A stretch of DNA of 64,000 bases from Euwallacea fornicatus (Eukaryota > Arthropoda > Insecta > Coleoptera > Curculionidae). Shown one piece after another: positions 1 through 11,500 of the stretch. Position numbers and translations under genes: made by a program. The first letter of the stretch is position 1, and each line of letters opens with the position of its first letter. The stretch is taken from positions 3,286,001 to 3,350,000 of the forward strand of contig NC_089543.1 of the NCBI RefSeq assembly GCF_040115645.1, read 5' to 3'. Under the pieces are notes generated by a model. The model did not search any database. It saw only the letters and a list, made by a program, of their open reading frames with translations, and was not told the DNA's origin.

Positions 1-1027
1 CGAAAATGTTTACACACTGTGTATGCATCGTCCTCACAATAAAAACATGCTCTCAAAAACCGTAAAAAAAATTAATTAAACTTTTATCGATTTTCCAATA
101 AAGCGGTAAATAAAATAAAGAATATTTATATTATCTCTTAAATCATCGAATGTGTTTGCTTTTAATAAAATATCCCCATGTGCCAGCACAACTAAATGTT
201 TGAGTTTTTAAATCGATAAGAATTGTAATCATAAAATCTTCGTAAGGTTAAAATTTATTGGCGCGAGCGTAATAGAATTTTCCGAACAAAGCTATAAATT
301 TTAGATGATAACCGATTAAACTGAAGGAAAAAGCGCCAGCAACGATTGGGTGTTGACTTGCACTTAAATGATTGCGTTACAGGCGTAATAAGATTATTGC
401 TGTTACGTTACACGTATTGTTTTCGTTGACTTTCAGGGCTTCCTAATTTGCGAACATTCGATTATTTGCCAAGTTATCTCTAGGAGGTACCCATTTTTAG
501 CTATATAGTGCATATTTTCTTATCTTAACCTAATACCTATTCTTCACGAAATATATCTAGCTTATAATTTTTTAAGTTCACTTTGTTAACCAGTTAAAGA
601 GTGATGAAAATTTAATGCAGACTCATACGTATCACAGTCCTGTAGTAAATCACAGGTACATTTGACTATTCTATCTCATCAATCACTAAAAATTAGGTCC
701 AGCGGCACCATATTTGCATTGTGGACACCATTAATCTGATTGCAGTATGAGATGGAAGCATCCAAACAACGTCCATTCACTGTGTTTGACAAAAAGTCTC
801 CAGAATTATAATGATGATCAAAAAACAAAAAATGCAAACTTGGTAAATTATAACCACCTAAAACAACGTAGAGTGCATTATACTGTGGGAAATATAATGA
901 GCAACATTCTCCATAACTTTACAATACAGCTTATACTCCTCTATTGAACTGTTTGGGCAAAATGTCCTAACTACTACTACTAAATAATAGAGACTCCTAT
1001 CTCTCTACAACCTCGATACATAACTCA
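1..1027. other. non-coding, A+T-rich stretch
   Basis: No protein family, RNA gene or clear repeat is visible. The only open frame of note (747-947, plus, 66 codons) has no recognisable motif and is as expected by chance in DNA this A+T-rich. Probably intron or intergenic sequence. Confidence 0.5.
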
Positions 1028-1207
1028 TTACGACATGCCGCCGTAATCCGTGGAGTTGTATTTGATGTCTTTTAAGACCTTTCTCATTGCAAACAAAGCT
1101 CCACTACCTCTATTTTTCTCAATTTTAAATTGGTCTCTTTCTTTTCTTAAACCAATGAAATCATTCAATCCCAATTGGAAGTCTGCTATGTCATCAAATG
1201 ACCAGAT
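1028..1207 (-). CDS. candidate coding relic or terminal exon, unknown protein
   Basis: A 60-codon stop-to-stop frame on the minus strand ends in TAA at 1028-1030. The translation is charged and compositionally protein-like, with the pieces DDIADFQLGLNDFIGLRKER and ALFAMRKVLKDIKYNSTDYG, unlike the Phe/Tyr/Ile/Asn-rich chance frames around it. It has no internal start near its beginning and follows a stop, so it would have to be a spliced terminal exon or the remnant of a transposon or retrocopy. I could not find a convincing polypyrimidine tract and AG directly at its start, nor an AATAAA just downstream on the minus strand. I do not recognise the family. The case rests on composition alone. 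Confidence 0.25.
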   Translation of the reverse strand: MWSFDDIADFQLGLNDFIGLRKERDQFKIEKNRGSGALFAMRKVLKDIKYNSTDYGGMS

Positions 1208-4200
1208 CTATACATCTCACTAGTGATGTGAGGGAGTCTACGTTTTCGCACATACACCACTATAGCCAGGGAAAGTTCTGCAATGTTGCCGGCTTGCTTT
1301 TAAACAGCCAGATTGCTAGATTGTTATTTTAAGATCGCTGTCGAAATTATTTAAAAAATGTTTCTTTTTAAAATGAAATAAAATCTTTAAAAGAAATCTT
1401 TAAACATGAAACAAAATAAAATTCTAGACATATAAAAAATCAATAAAAATTTATCGATGGAAATTTAAACAGAAACCAAAACTGAATTAAATGCTCAAAT
1501 CGGCTCCTTGTTGTGCAAATATTAACCTCGCCGGTCATAAAACGTTGAAAATACGATATTATATATTCAAAAAAATTAATAAAGCAGAGCGACAATATTG
1601 CAGAGGACGGTCTGACCATACCAGTAAACATACAGTAGGGTAACTGACCCCCACTACGTTTGCTTTGTTCTTTGTATACTATAAATGTAGATGCGTAGAA
1701 ACATACACTCCTTCATATCACTAGTGTTGTGAGATGTGCTCTGTATTATATGAATAACCCCGCCAGAAATAAACATCTCCCGGGGGGCTTTTTGATGATG
1801 TGACCGTTGTAGTTGCAGATATCTCATTACTGACAATTTTACTCTACCTCTAATTGGGTGTGTCATTTAGAAAATATCAATAAAATCCTATGTCGAACCA
1901 CGATGTACCCATAAATATGAATGCCGTATTAAATAATACCATTTTTTAAATAAAATAAAGATTTTCGAAGACTTTTTGAACCGAATTAGTGGGTTAATCA
2001 TAAAATATTGACGGACCCTCTGGTCCAACATACGACGAACTACACACTACAGAATATCAGATGGAAATGCCACTAAACAAAGGCGGTGTTAAGATTCGAA
2101 TTTTTAATTAAAAAATAAACCATGCCAAGGCATCGTGGTCTGCATATGGAGATTTAACATTATAATTTAGCATAAAAAACTTGTCCGTGAGCTGAAAGTT
2201 CATAATATCTCATGAGGACTGTAGTTTTTAAATCCGTAACACAAGTTCGTGCGTTGGATCTAAGCCATAAGAGAGAAAATTGCTAAAAGCCAGATCCGGA
2301 GGGGGTGTCGGCCGAAGAACTAGTCTCGCTCATTATTGAAAAGTCTTTGTTTAATATATATGTAATGACTCGCCTTGAATAAAAGTGTAATTGGTGATTT
2401 ATCTCTGAAAGAATTTAGTGTTTTAAAGGAAAAACTAAATTATTGGTTTAATCAATCAAGAAAAGTTGATGCATTGAATGAGAGCAGACAATATTCGAAC
2501 CACAATTTTTCTCAATTCAGTCTCAGTCAATCCTGACATCTATTAATCTTCATACGCATTCTTACAGCGCGGGTTAAAGAGCTTGTTGGTTAAATATTTC
2601 ATGGCCCGAAAATATCTTCGAAGCTATATAAAACATTTCATTGTTACAGAAACAATACATGAAATATTATAAAAGCTCCAGTTTTATCGTGTAATCTTTG
2701 AGATGAAAAGATTTTTTCCCGTAATTCTCTAGACATTAACGTTTTTATTCGCGGTTTTTGTTGTTTTTGTATCAAGAATGAAATGCATTCAAGCTACCGG
2801 GCTATATAGCTCGAAGTATGAATAGTCGAAAGCACTTGCTAGGCGAAATTCTCTCGTTAACCTATATATAGCCTCTCTGAAGATATAATTATTTTATTCT
2901 GGTTACCACTTGTAGTCTTTCAGAAACTATGACCTGCACTTAACGATCTTTTGGTGGAATCCAAAACAATCCCACTCTAGAAGATTTTCCAGGTTATAAC
3001 CGAGGATTTTAGGTATTAATTTATTTATGAGTGGCGTGATTTAGAAATTTACAGTGCCGGGCCCGGTCAGGAATCCTATTAAATTAATAATGAAAAAGTC
3101 CGCATTGAGTGCGAAAAGCGAGAGAATCTGACCGCCATTCACGGCATGGAACAGATGGCAGAGAACCGACGCCCGTGTTACAAAGTGGTTAGATAGGGAG
3201 AACGTAATTGTATTAAATCCTAACGAAACATCGTCAACATTATTTCTTTTGGGACAGCAATGTTTTATGGGTTTTCATAATTTTCTTTTCAGCATGTATC
3301 GCTTCTGTGTTATTTTTCAAAAGCTGGAGATTCAAATATACTTACAATCTTCAATAAAGTAAAATATAAAAAAACTCCTGTCCTTCATCGGTATATTTAG
3401 TTCTTTATCCTATACAAATTATGCGTAAACAATGTGCTGGTGAAACCTGGCATCAAAACTAGAAGTTTGTAAGTTGGGATAAGGGGGAATTTTTTGCTAC
3501 TTCCTAGATGTTTTCGGATGCATCGCACATTGACATGTATATAAATAACTGACTGTTGACTATTGCGTACTTTATGGGTGAAATCGTAGATCATGGGCAT
3601 GATCCTAATTTGAACACCGAAATAATAACTTATTGCAGTTTACTAGAACATTAACAAACATTAACTTATAGAACAAGCTATACGAAAAAACATGAATTTG
3701 TATTTTTGTTTAATTAAAAAATGGGAAAATGAAAGCGTAAGGACCCGAAAATACGAAAATGAAAATGTGAGGATATACCTCATTAAGCTAATTAATCTTA
3801 TGCAAACACAGCTTGTTATTATTGGATTAATATGAAGCATGTTGTTGTTTTCGAGGTATTTTAAAGGGTAGACTTGTTTAATATTAAACGCTCAAAATAG
3901 ATCCTGGATAATGTGATAATGGCTTGTTAAAGGGTAAAAGCTAGAAAAGGGATGTTGATGCTAACTTGTTTGGCATCATTTTATGAAGAATGTATAAAAT
4001 TTACACTTCACATTAATTAAACTGATTCTTTAGTTTACTATCATAATAAGGAACTATTTTTTGTTAATCTAACGAATTCGAATTTTGCTACATTCTCCGT
4101 ATAAACTCAACCAATCAGAACGCAGTCATTAAACATGCAAATCTTCGAAATGTTTACAATGGAATCTTCTGGATGGTGATCTCCCCGATTTATAGATTTT

Positions 4201-6339
4201 AATATTCGAGTTGCATTTGCTTTAAAAATCCTGGAACAGTGAATATTTTAAGCTTTGATGTCGAGTTGCGGATAAAGAGTTTTGATTTTTGCCATTTTGC
4301 CTTCACGATGAATTCCATTGGCAACAAAAGTAGAATCTGCTAAATGACGCATTTCGAGCTTTAAAAATAGCCCTCTTGTGAAACTATAATACTTCAAAAA
4401 AATCCTCCAGCATGAAAATTCTATTATTGCCTAAAAAAAAACCATCAAACAAAAACTGCATTGTTTTGTTCTTGTGTAAAAAAAAGTCACATTTTGGAAG
4501 AACACAAACTACAGCTCGAATATTTATTATGTTGGTTTTAAAACACAACAAAGTAAATTACATTCCGTGCCATAATATTTACTTTAAATTACCGGTCTAA
4601 TTCAAATCATTCTGAAACAAACACTCTAATAAATTTTTACCGGTGTGTGCTCAATTCGCAATTCAATTAAAATATAATATTGATTCAGTGTGCCTTTAGG
4701 CATCTAAATTTTATTAATGCCTTGCATTCATATCAATAAACTTAATTAAGTATGGAATGCAGTGCTTCAATATTTAACGTATCTCAAAGCTGTCTGAAAA
4801 AAGTGTGAAATGCTCTTATATATTTTCGTTGCAAAATAACATTTGACGTTAGAATCGATTCTCTAAGACATCGAATTATGCTAATAAATAGCCAGCTATT
4901 CTTTGGAGATTATATTCCGGATTTGGGAAACCCAATCACATTCAGTTAGACATGAATATAATTTACCGCCCAACACATTTGCGCCCAAAAAAGGAGACGT
5001 ATAATATGGGCTTTAAGAGGGTCAGACAACCGACGCCAAAAACCAGAAACAGTTATAAAACCCCCGTTTCTTTTCCTATCAGGAACTTTCAGACCTGTGG
5101 AGTGATTGTGGCGAAATCCTTAAAGAAAAACATGGGGTAACTCGGCGTGAAGATTTATGAGATGGCCGTTCCGAATATCTGACCGTTGGAAAAATTGATA
5201 TTGACCTGCCTAATGGAAAGTTGACAATGTGTGATGCAATATCTCAGAAAGTTTCTTGGTCTCCAAATTAATATTTAACTGTAAAAATATAAGGATTTTT
5301 ATTATTATCACCCTCTTCATTTATCAAAACATACGGATTCAAATCGTTTATTTACCCGCCAACTCCGATTCTCCATTTTTATGCCTCCCTCTTCCTCAAT
5401 TTAGACGCCGAGGGTGCAGACAATATTTTCCTGATTGTAACTTTTCCCCTTTTACTTATTCATTCCGTCACCTCGTCATTAAATATTTTCAATAAAATCA
5501 GCACATTTTTAAGCAGTCCGCCTTGTTAAAAATTTAGGACCCTCTATGTTCGGACCGCATGGTTTATGCAAAGCGATGTGCATAATTGACCGCCCGGTTT
5601 TTGCCCCCTTTTAATTCACTTTAGAAACAATGCAGTGGATATGATATCTTTATGAGATATTGCTTCGCTTCAGGTATGAAAAAGAGCTTTTAAAGTTACC
5701 CATTCCACATTACTGAACGAAGTTGCTATATACCTTACTCGCGGGCTCTAGCGTTTCCAGGTACTATTGTACGTAACATTAGCGTATCATTAGTCGTAAT
5801 TAACAAAATGTAAGACTTCATAGAACAAGTTTCAGGAAACCAATTAATAGTAATTTTCCCTTTATTAGTGCCTCCTCACGTCAATCAAAACCGAATCCGC
5901 AATGCGTAAAGGAAACTCGTCACACAATACGGTTCCTTCGAAAATTAGTCAATCGCTTGACAGTCTTAACCCTAAACTAAATAATAATTAGGTAAAATTA
6001 TCCCCAAAGTCTGATAACACGTAGAAACATGGGACCTCTTATTAAGTGAAGGTTGTTCGGAAGCAGGGCTTTGTCGGAAACACTAATAACCTCATTAATC
6101 CAGTAAAGCAATAACTTCCGACCAACTCAACTCCCTATCGTTGACAATGCTAGTTCTTCTTTTGATTTAATCGCTTATCATTTTGGGATTTTATTGCCTC
6201 GCTTTGATTGGATTAGGTGACTAGGGAGCTCTTAATACTTTCCCAATTGAGCCAGAATAGTTAATATAAAATATTTTCCAGATTGAGTCCACACGACGAT
6301 ACCGATACATTTATATTTTGATAAAATAATTTCTTGCAG
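1208..6339. other. non-coding, no recognisable gene
   Basis: Long A+T-rich sequence with scattered short frames. Slightly more G+C-rich islets occur at 2255-2330 and 3055-3200 but are interrupted by stops in all frames. A 62-codon frame at 4952-5140 (plus) is rich in Lys, Arg, Pro and Thr but matches nothing I know. Best read as intron or intergenic DNA. Confidence 0.45.
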
Positions 6340-6404
6340 GAATTTTCCGTATTTATACGTACCAGCCGAACAAAACATCAGTTATTTTGATTCACCTTGA
6401 AAAA
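6340..6404 (+). CDS. candidate 65-bp internal exon (weak)
   Basis: The segment follows a good acceptor (TTTCTTGCAG) and ends at a strong donor (AAAAA/GTAAGTG). One of the three frames is open, the one starting at the third exon base, and would encode IFRIYTYQPNKTSVILIHLEK less its last residue or so. The other two frames hit stops. The length (65 nt) is not a multiple of three, so the exon would change phase and does not fit the phase-0 exons seen further right. Splice-flanked open segments of this size arise by chance in 64 kb, so this is only a candidate. Confidence 0.2.
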
Positions 6405-7289
6405 GTAAGTGTGTGGAAGCCACCTCATTTTAATGTAAACGTTTGGAAATCATGTCCTAATAAGTGCACAAAGCTACCATATTTCCAATAAATATCTATG
6501 GAACACTTCAGAAAACAAAATTGCTCCGGTGAACGATATTTCCTGAAGAAGTCTTTAATTTTCTTAGCACTAGTCCAACTTGTGTAATTTTAATAGATAT
6601 TAGCCGTACACACTTCGTTAAGTGATATATTAGTAGAAGGTATTTTGTTCATGTTTCAATTTTTCTTCATGTTATCAAAAGGTATTTGTTCTCTGTTCTC
6701 GAACCTGGAAAATGTCCTAAATGATTCATATGAATGTGGAAGTCTTCTGCCTAGTTAGATGGGATGTTCGATTGTTGTCGCTTGGCTAATATGAGCTCTA
6801 TGTATATTTTCACATGCCTCTTAAAACATATATCTTTTTGTGATTCGGAAGAAGTAGTTCTCATCCATTTTATTTATTTCGAGGCCTTATCGAGAGTATT
6901 ATCACTGGACATTTCTTTATATGAGAAGGAACAAAGTATAGATTACTCTGGATATCGCCGGATTTATAGTTCAATATAGTATAATATTTATTATCATTTT
7001 ATAACCTCGCTAAAATTTCAGCCATCGCGCGATTAGTCCATAATTACCTATCCCTCTTAAATATATCTGTTTTCTTTGCAGGAAGTCTCCACTGTATTGG
7101 AATAAAGCAATATCTTCTTCTCTGGTAAATATTAAATAAACACTTATCTATCAGCGTATCCTCTATTCCAGCACTATAATCTTCTATTGGCGTTCTTGGC
7201 AAAGCATCATCGTATTGAATTGAATTCCTTAATCAATAGATTGCACCATCTCACTGCTTTACCATTAATTTTTATAGTCAATATTGTCT
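6405..7289. other. non-coding
   Basis: Nothing recognisable. A segment at 7082-7124 is framed by a strong acceptor and a GTAAAT donor, but its phase-0 frame contains a stop. It probably belongs to the margin of the retroelement relic to its right. Confidence 0.4.
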
Positions 7290-7735
7290 CATAGTCAATA
7301 TTGGTTTTCTTAGAAACGTAGGAACTACTTCCAGATGGTCAATCATGTTCGACTAACCTCTTGTTGGAATGAGAATATCGTCCAGGTAAAATATTGCAAA
7401 TGTGTCTGTGAGAGGCTCTAAACACGAGTATTAAAAAATAATCGTTAATGAATCATTTGATTCAAACAGAGCTCTCGTAAATTTAATGATCTCATCTGGC
7501 GTAATGAGAGCGTACTCTTCCTACGAATCTTCACAATGTGGATCATAGTGAAATTGATCGCATATTATTAAGTTTTAATATTAAGCGACCAACCCGAATA
7601 TTTTGCATTTCAGTACCGATTGTAAAAGTACGTGGTACCTGTAGCAAACGCACCAATTTATTGGTCCTCGCTTCTGTACATCATGTCTGGTTCCACAATT
7701 GATAGAACGAGTACATCATCGATCATGGGAGACAC
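7290..7735 (-). mobile_element. Ty3/gypsy LTR-retrotransposon relic, reverse-transcriptase fragment
   Basis: Read on the minus strand, the sequence contains the reverse-transcriptase catalytic block TFAIFYLDDILIPT (about 7360-7400). It is preceded by a piece reading EEYALITPDE (about 7485-7525), which in Ty3/gypsy polymerases lies just before the FGL-NAP motif, and further upstream by IDDVL (about 7700-7730). Order and spacing fit the palm region of a Ty3/gypsy polymerase. The frame is broken by stops and frameshifts, the FGL-NAP motif has decayed, and I see no gag, protease, RNase H, integrase or clear LTR. A dead, truncated copy. A short direct repeat (ATAGTCAATATTG at 7274-7286 and 7291-7303) lies at its edge and three 20-bp tandem units (7759-7818) lie just beyond. 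Confidence 0.75.
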
Positions 7736-7758
7736 ACTAGAGACGTTCAATACGCACG

Positions 7759-7818
7759 AAAAGTTCTTTCTCGCGCCAAACCGTTCTTTATCGTTCCGAA
7801 CCGTTCTTTAACAAACAA
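7759..7818. repeat. three 20-bp tandem units
   Basis: Three imperfect copies with period exactly 20 bp, each carrying a core like CCGTTCTTTA followed by a variable tail. The last two copies share eleven or more consecutive bases. It could be a short minisatellite or a cluster of protein-binding sites next to the gypsy relic. Confidence 0.6.
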
Positions 7819-8488
7819 TTATGTTAAAAGGTGTGGAGTGTTATTGTTAATCGTGGGAAATGAAATATCGTCTAATCTTCTAATCTAGTAGTAGAGGTCA
7901 GCTACCGCAGTCAGCATGTTCTTTTCAGACCAGAGCAGATGAGTTGTCCTGATTAGCATGTCTGCCTCGTTTGGATACTTCTATTAGAAATAGATTTGTA
8001 CATTGAGCTAGTACACGTCCATTGAGTCTATTAGTTCATTTTCTGATACAAGCTAATTTATCCTGGTTAGAATCCCGTTTTAAGACTTCATGATTATTTC
8101 TTATACTTTCACGTTAACACTTCATTTACGAACAGTTCATAATATCGTTCCTTTCCATTGTCTGCGGAGTCTATTACGTTTCTACTGCAAAAACTACCTT
8201 AATGCTTAATAAGGATGTTGCTGAATTTGACGAAACGATTGCCTTCAGTGTCCCCTTAAGTGAATTCGATTCGAACTGTGCGTCATTTCGACAAGTTTTA
8301 CAGGATTTTAGGAGCATAATAATAATGGGATAACTCTATTTACCAATTTATCGGCCGTAACTTTTTGGCACATCTCTAGTTTCTTGTACTTTCGGCAAGC
8401 ACAAATTCACAATTTTCGCAGCAAAGGGTTACTTTTCGGGCTTTAGCACACACCTGGGACCTGATTCCTGATTCTGGGAAATAGAACG
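7819..8488. other. non-coding
   Basis: No recognisable coding or repeat content. It could include an LTR remnant of the neighbouring gypsy relic, but no paired copy is present to prove it. Confidence 0.35.
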
Positions 8489-8581
8489 CGCCCCGGGAAT
8501 GACGTCAAAATGACGTGTTTTTGTTATCCTTGTATATGCTGACGCTGTTTTGATGGGCTATTATGACGTCATTCCTCGGCG
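8489..8581. promoter_or_regulatory. inverted repeat carrying CRE/ATF-type sites
   Basis: Two perfect cAMP-response-element palindromes TGACGTCA (8500-8507 and 8564-8571) plus a third site TGACGTG (8511-8517) lie within 72 bp. The two outer sites sit in an inverted repeat: the left arm (8489-8507) is C+G-rich up to GGGAATGACGTCA, and the right arm (8564-8581) mirrors it with TGACGTCATTCCTCGGCG. TGACGTCA is the established binding site of CREB/ATF bZIP factors. No coding start is recognised nearby, so a promoter or enhancer role is inference. It could also be the end of an unrecognised transposon or a decayed LTR. Confidence 0.5.
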
Positions 8582-11500
8582 AATGCTCTACTCCCGAGAG
8601 TATAGAATCGGTTGTCTGGGTGTAAGATGAATCCTTATAGGTATCGCACTATTCGCCTCATCTAAAATAACACACCTATTTTAGCCAGAACCGTTTTTTC
8701 ACACACTTCTACACCATTCTACTAACCATAGGCTATATAAGAATAACATAAGACAAATCTAGTTAAACGGGATATTTAAATATCGATTTTTCACAATACA
8801 AATATTTTGGTAATATTGGATTGTTTTAAACGGCTGTCAAACGGACCAACTTTAATTGCTATTCCTAGTAAACCTGGTAAAGATAATTTTTTCAAATATT
8901 GAGTATATTGCTTGACAACGTTAGATCCATTGTTAACGAATCCCTTTCTGTTATCTATGGAGATGCTGGACCATTATAGAATAATGCATATTCAAAGATT
9001 TCGGAGGTCATTAAAGTCTAATAACGATCAATTATCAGCCAGTGTCAAGAGATTTTTTAATAGATGCAATTTTTACAAAACTTGGATTTTTCAGCTTTCG
9101 AGGCAAAAGTGGTGATATACACCACGGATATGTGACACTTTTATTAAGAATAAAATGTCCGGAATATTGTTAAGTATTTACCTCATTTATAATATATAAA
9201 ATAGCAATCTTTGGATAATGATCAGTTTGAAAAAGCCAATATCCCCAGTAATTCGTTGGTAATCCGTACGTTAATAGATGTCAAAATTACTGTGAAAATC
9301 ATTCATATATGAGACAGTTAAGATGGGCAGAATTAGAGTAGAATTTAGATAACCCTTATATTCGACGAAAAAGTGTTAATAATTTTCTTGTTTGTAGAAG
9401 CCAAGCAGCTTTGAATATAAGAGAAAATTCTCTGCTCTTCGTAGTCCGAACATCCAAAAACTTTGAGTTATTTAATCCTAAATGAATTTTATGCAAACTG
9501 AAATATATGCCCCCTTAAACGTTCTATCTTTTATTACTTCTTCCTTTGAGGACTACTTCTGACCACTTCTGGTTCTACTTTTTGATCGTAAACCTGTGTG
9601 GCATCCGTCAACAATCGCACATGTGGATAATATTGTACTGAACTTTCTGACGGTTTTTTTCAAAACTGTGAGAAAAAGTATGTATGTTATTATAATATAT
9701 AAAATCATGTTAATCGTCACAGAAACCTGGTTTTCCACGTTAATGTAATTTTAGACCATTTTGAAATCATACTCTGACAGCAAATAATTTTCCTCGAGTA
9801 AAAAAAATCATTCTCATTACCTATTATATGTAAAAATAAACGTAAGTTTAGATAATAATAACTCTATATATCTTAAACCAACATTTCTAGAATCTAGAGA
9901 AATTATTCATTCCTGTGAAATACGCAACTATATTTAACAATCTAGTAAAAGTATTGATGTTCTCCAGACAAATTTTAAAAGACGTGACTCAATAAATAAG
10001 CCTCAGGTGCACTTACTAGCACGAGAGTGTTATGAATTTTCCTAAAATACTCTTACCTTCGCTCGTACCTCAAAAGTGTAGGTTCACTTCGTATACGGTC
10101 GTAATAATTTCTTCATGAGACAAGATACCGTGTGCGACATAAATCACGTGTGTTCCTAGAAGTCAACAAAGAGAACTGTGACCTATGTTGCCCAAGAGTA
10201 AGGAGCTGAAGATATCGCACGAAAATCTACAGCCATGGAAATATTTTCTCGTGCGGTGTACATGTTAAATGTCAATTTTATTTTTAAAATGCCCCAGATG
10301 TATGGTCTAAGTGATAGCAACGTACAGAATTTACGGTTTGTCCTGAATTTGAGAGGTACTTTTAGGTGCTGTCGCGATATTTTATTTATGGTGACGACTT
10401 TTACTAGGTTTTATTGGAGGGCATGTCCGTACAGCATAGAATATATAAATGTCGAAGGTAAATACTGTATTATGCCGTAATACAACTTCTCCTAATTAGA
10501 TTTTAATGGTTTAAATTAGATATACATAAAGTCTCATTTGTGTTAACGGACTAAATTCCTCATTTTAAAGTCCCTTTTATTTACAATGGCAGTTCTTCAA
10601 CGTAGGAATTATTTAACTGTTGACAATAAAATAAAATATCGTTTTGCGGCAGTGGTATCTTCAAAATGATCTGAAACCAGTTTGAACATAAATACATAAT
10701 ATTATTTCAAGCTGATTTGGGTTAGTCATGCAAATATTGTCCGAGCATAGATAACAGACTAGGATATTTATTAAAGACAAATGTTCATATATAAATACTT
10801 CTCTTGTTTATGCTGTATAAATATAACGGACATTTTCATTTTTATGAGCTAAAACAGTGTGGATACCAATCGCAGTTCTTTAAGTTTCACTTTTCCAGCA
10901 AATAATTCAGACATGTGTAATATGTACATTTTAAAATGAAACTGAAAGAGAGGCCTTGACCATCTCACTGCCGACTTTTAACAAATCCTCATTAATGTCA
11001 GTTTAATTTCCTTCTAAATAATCGTAATTTTTCCTGGCAACTCCCTCACAATTAAGTTTAAGATACACTTATTAAAAAATGCTTTTATACAGATTAACCA
11101 CTTAACCCTAAAAACTGGTCTCACAACCGAGACGAACTTCAACCTTCATCGTTACGTTTATTGCAGGCATTTTTTGTAGGGCAAAGCGACATCCTTATCC
11201 AGGCCTTTGTTTGAAGTGAACGTTTAATCGGCCTTTATATTCAAAGGGTAAAAGTGATGGTATTTCACTATTAACTCAAATTCTGTTTGTCAATTTCTTT
11301 GTGCAGTTTCGGTGATGGCTTTCTTGAAATGGTAGTTTTTCTGTGGCAATTGCAAACTAGGGCTCGTTTAATGGCACGAAATGAATAATTTCTACCAAGA
11401 TTCGCCATGTTTAGATTGCAATAAATACCGTAGAATATATCCCAAGAAAACTGTAACACAACGGCTTAAAGAACGGGAGAAATGTCATTTTAATTTTTAA

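Noticed and set aside
7082..7124. 43-bp segment between a strong acceptor and GTAAAT
   Set aside because: Phase-0 frame contains a stop, and the region is next to a retroelement relic.
10063..10158. Minus-strand segment between TTGACTTCTAG and a GTAAGAG donor
   Set aside because: All frames contain a stop, although one is open for most of its length.
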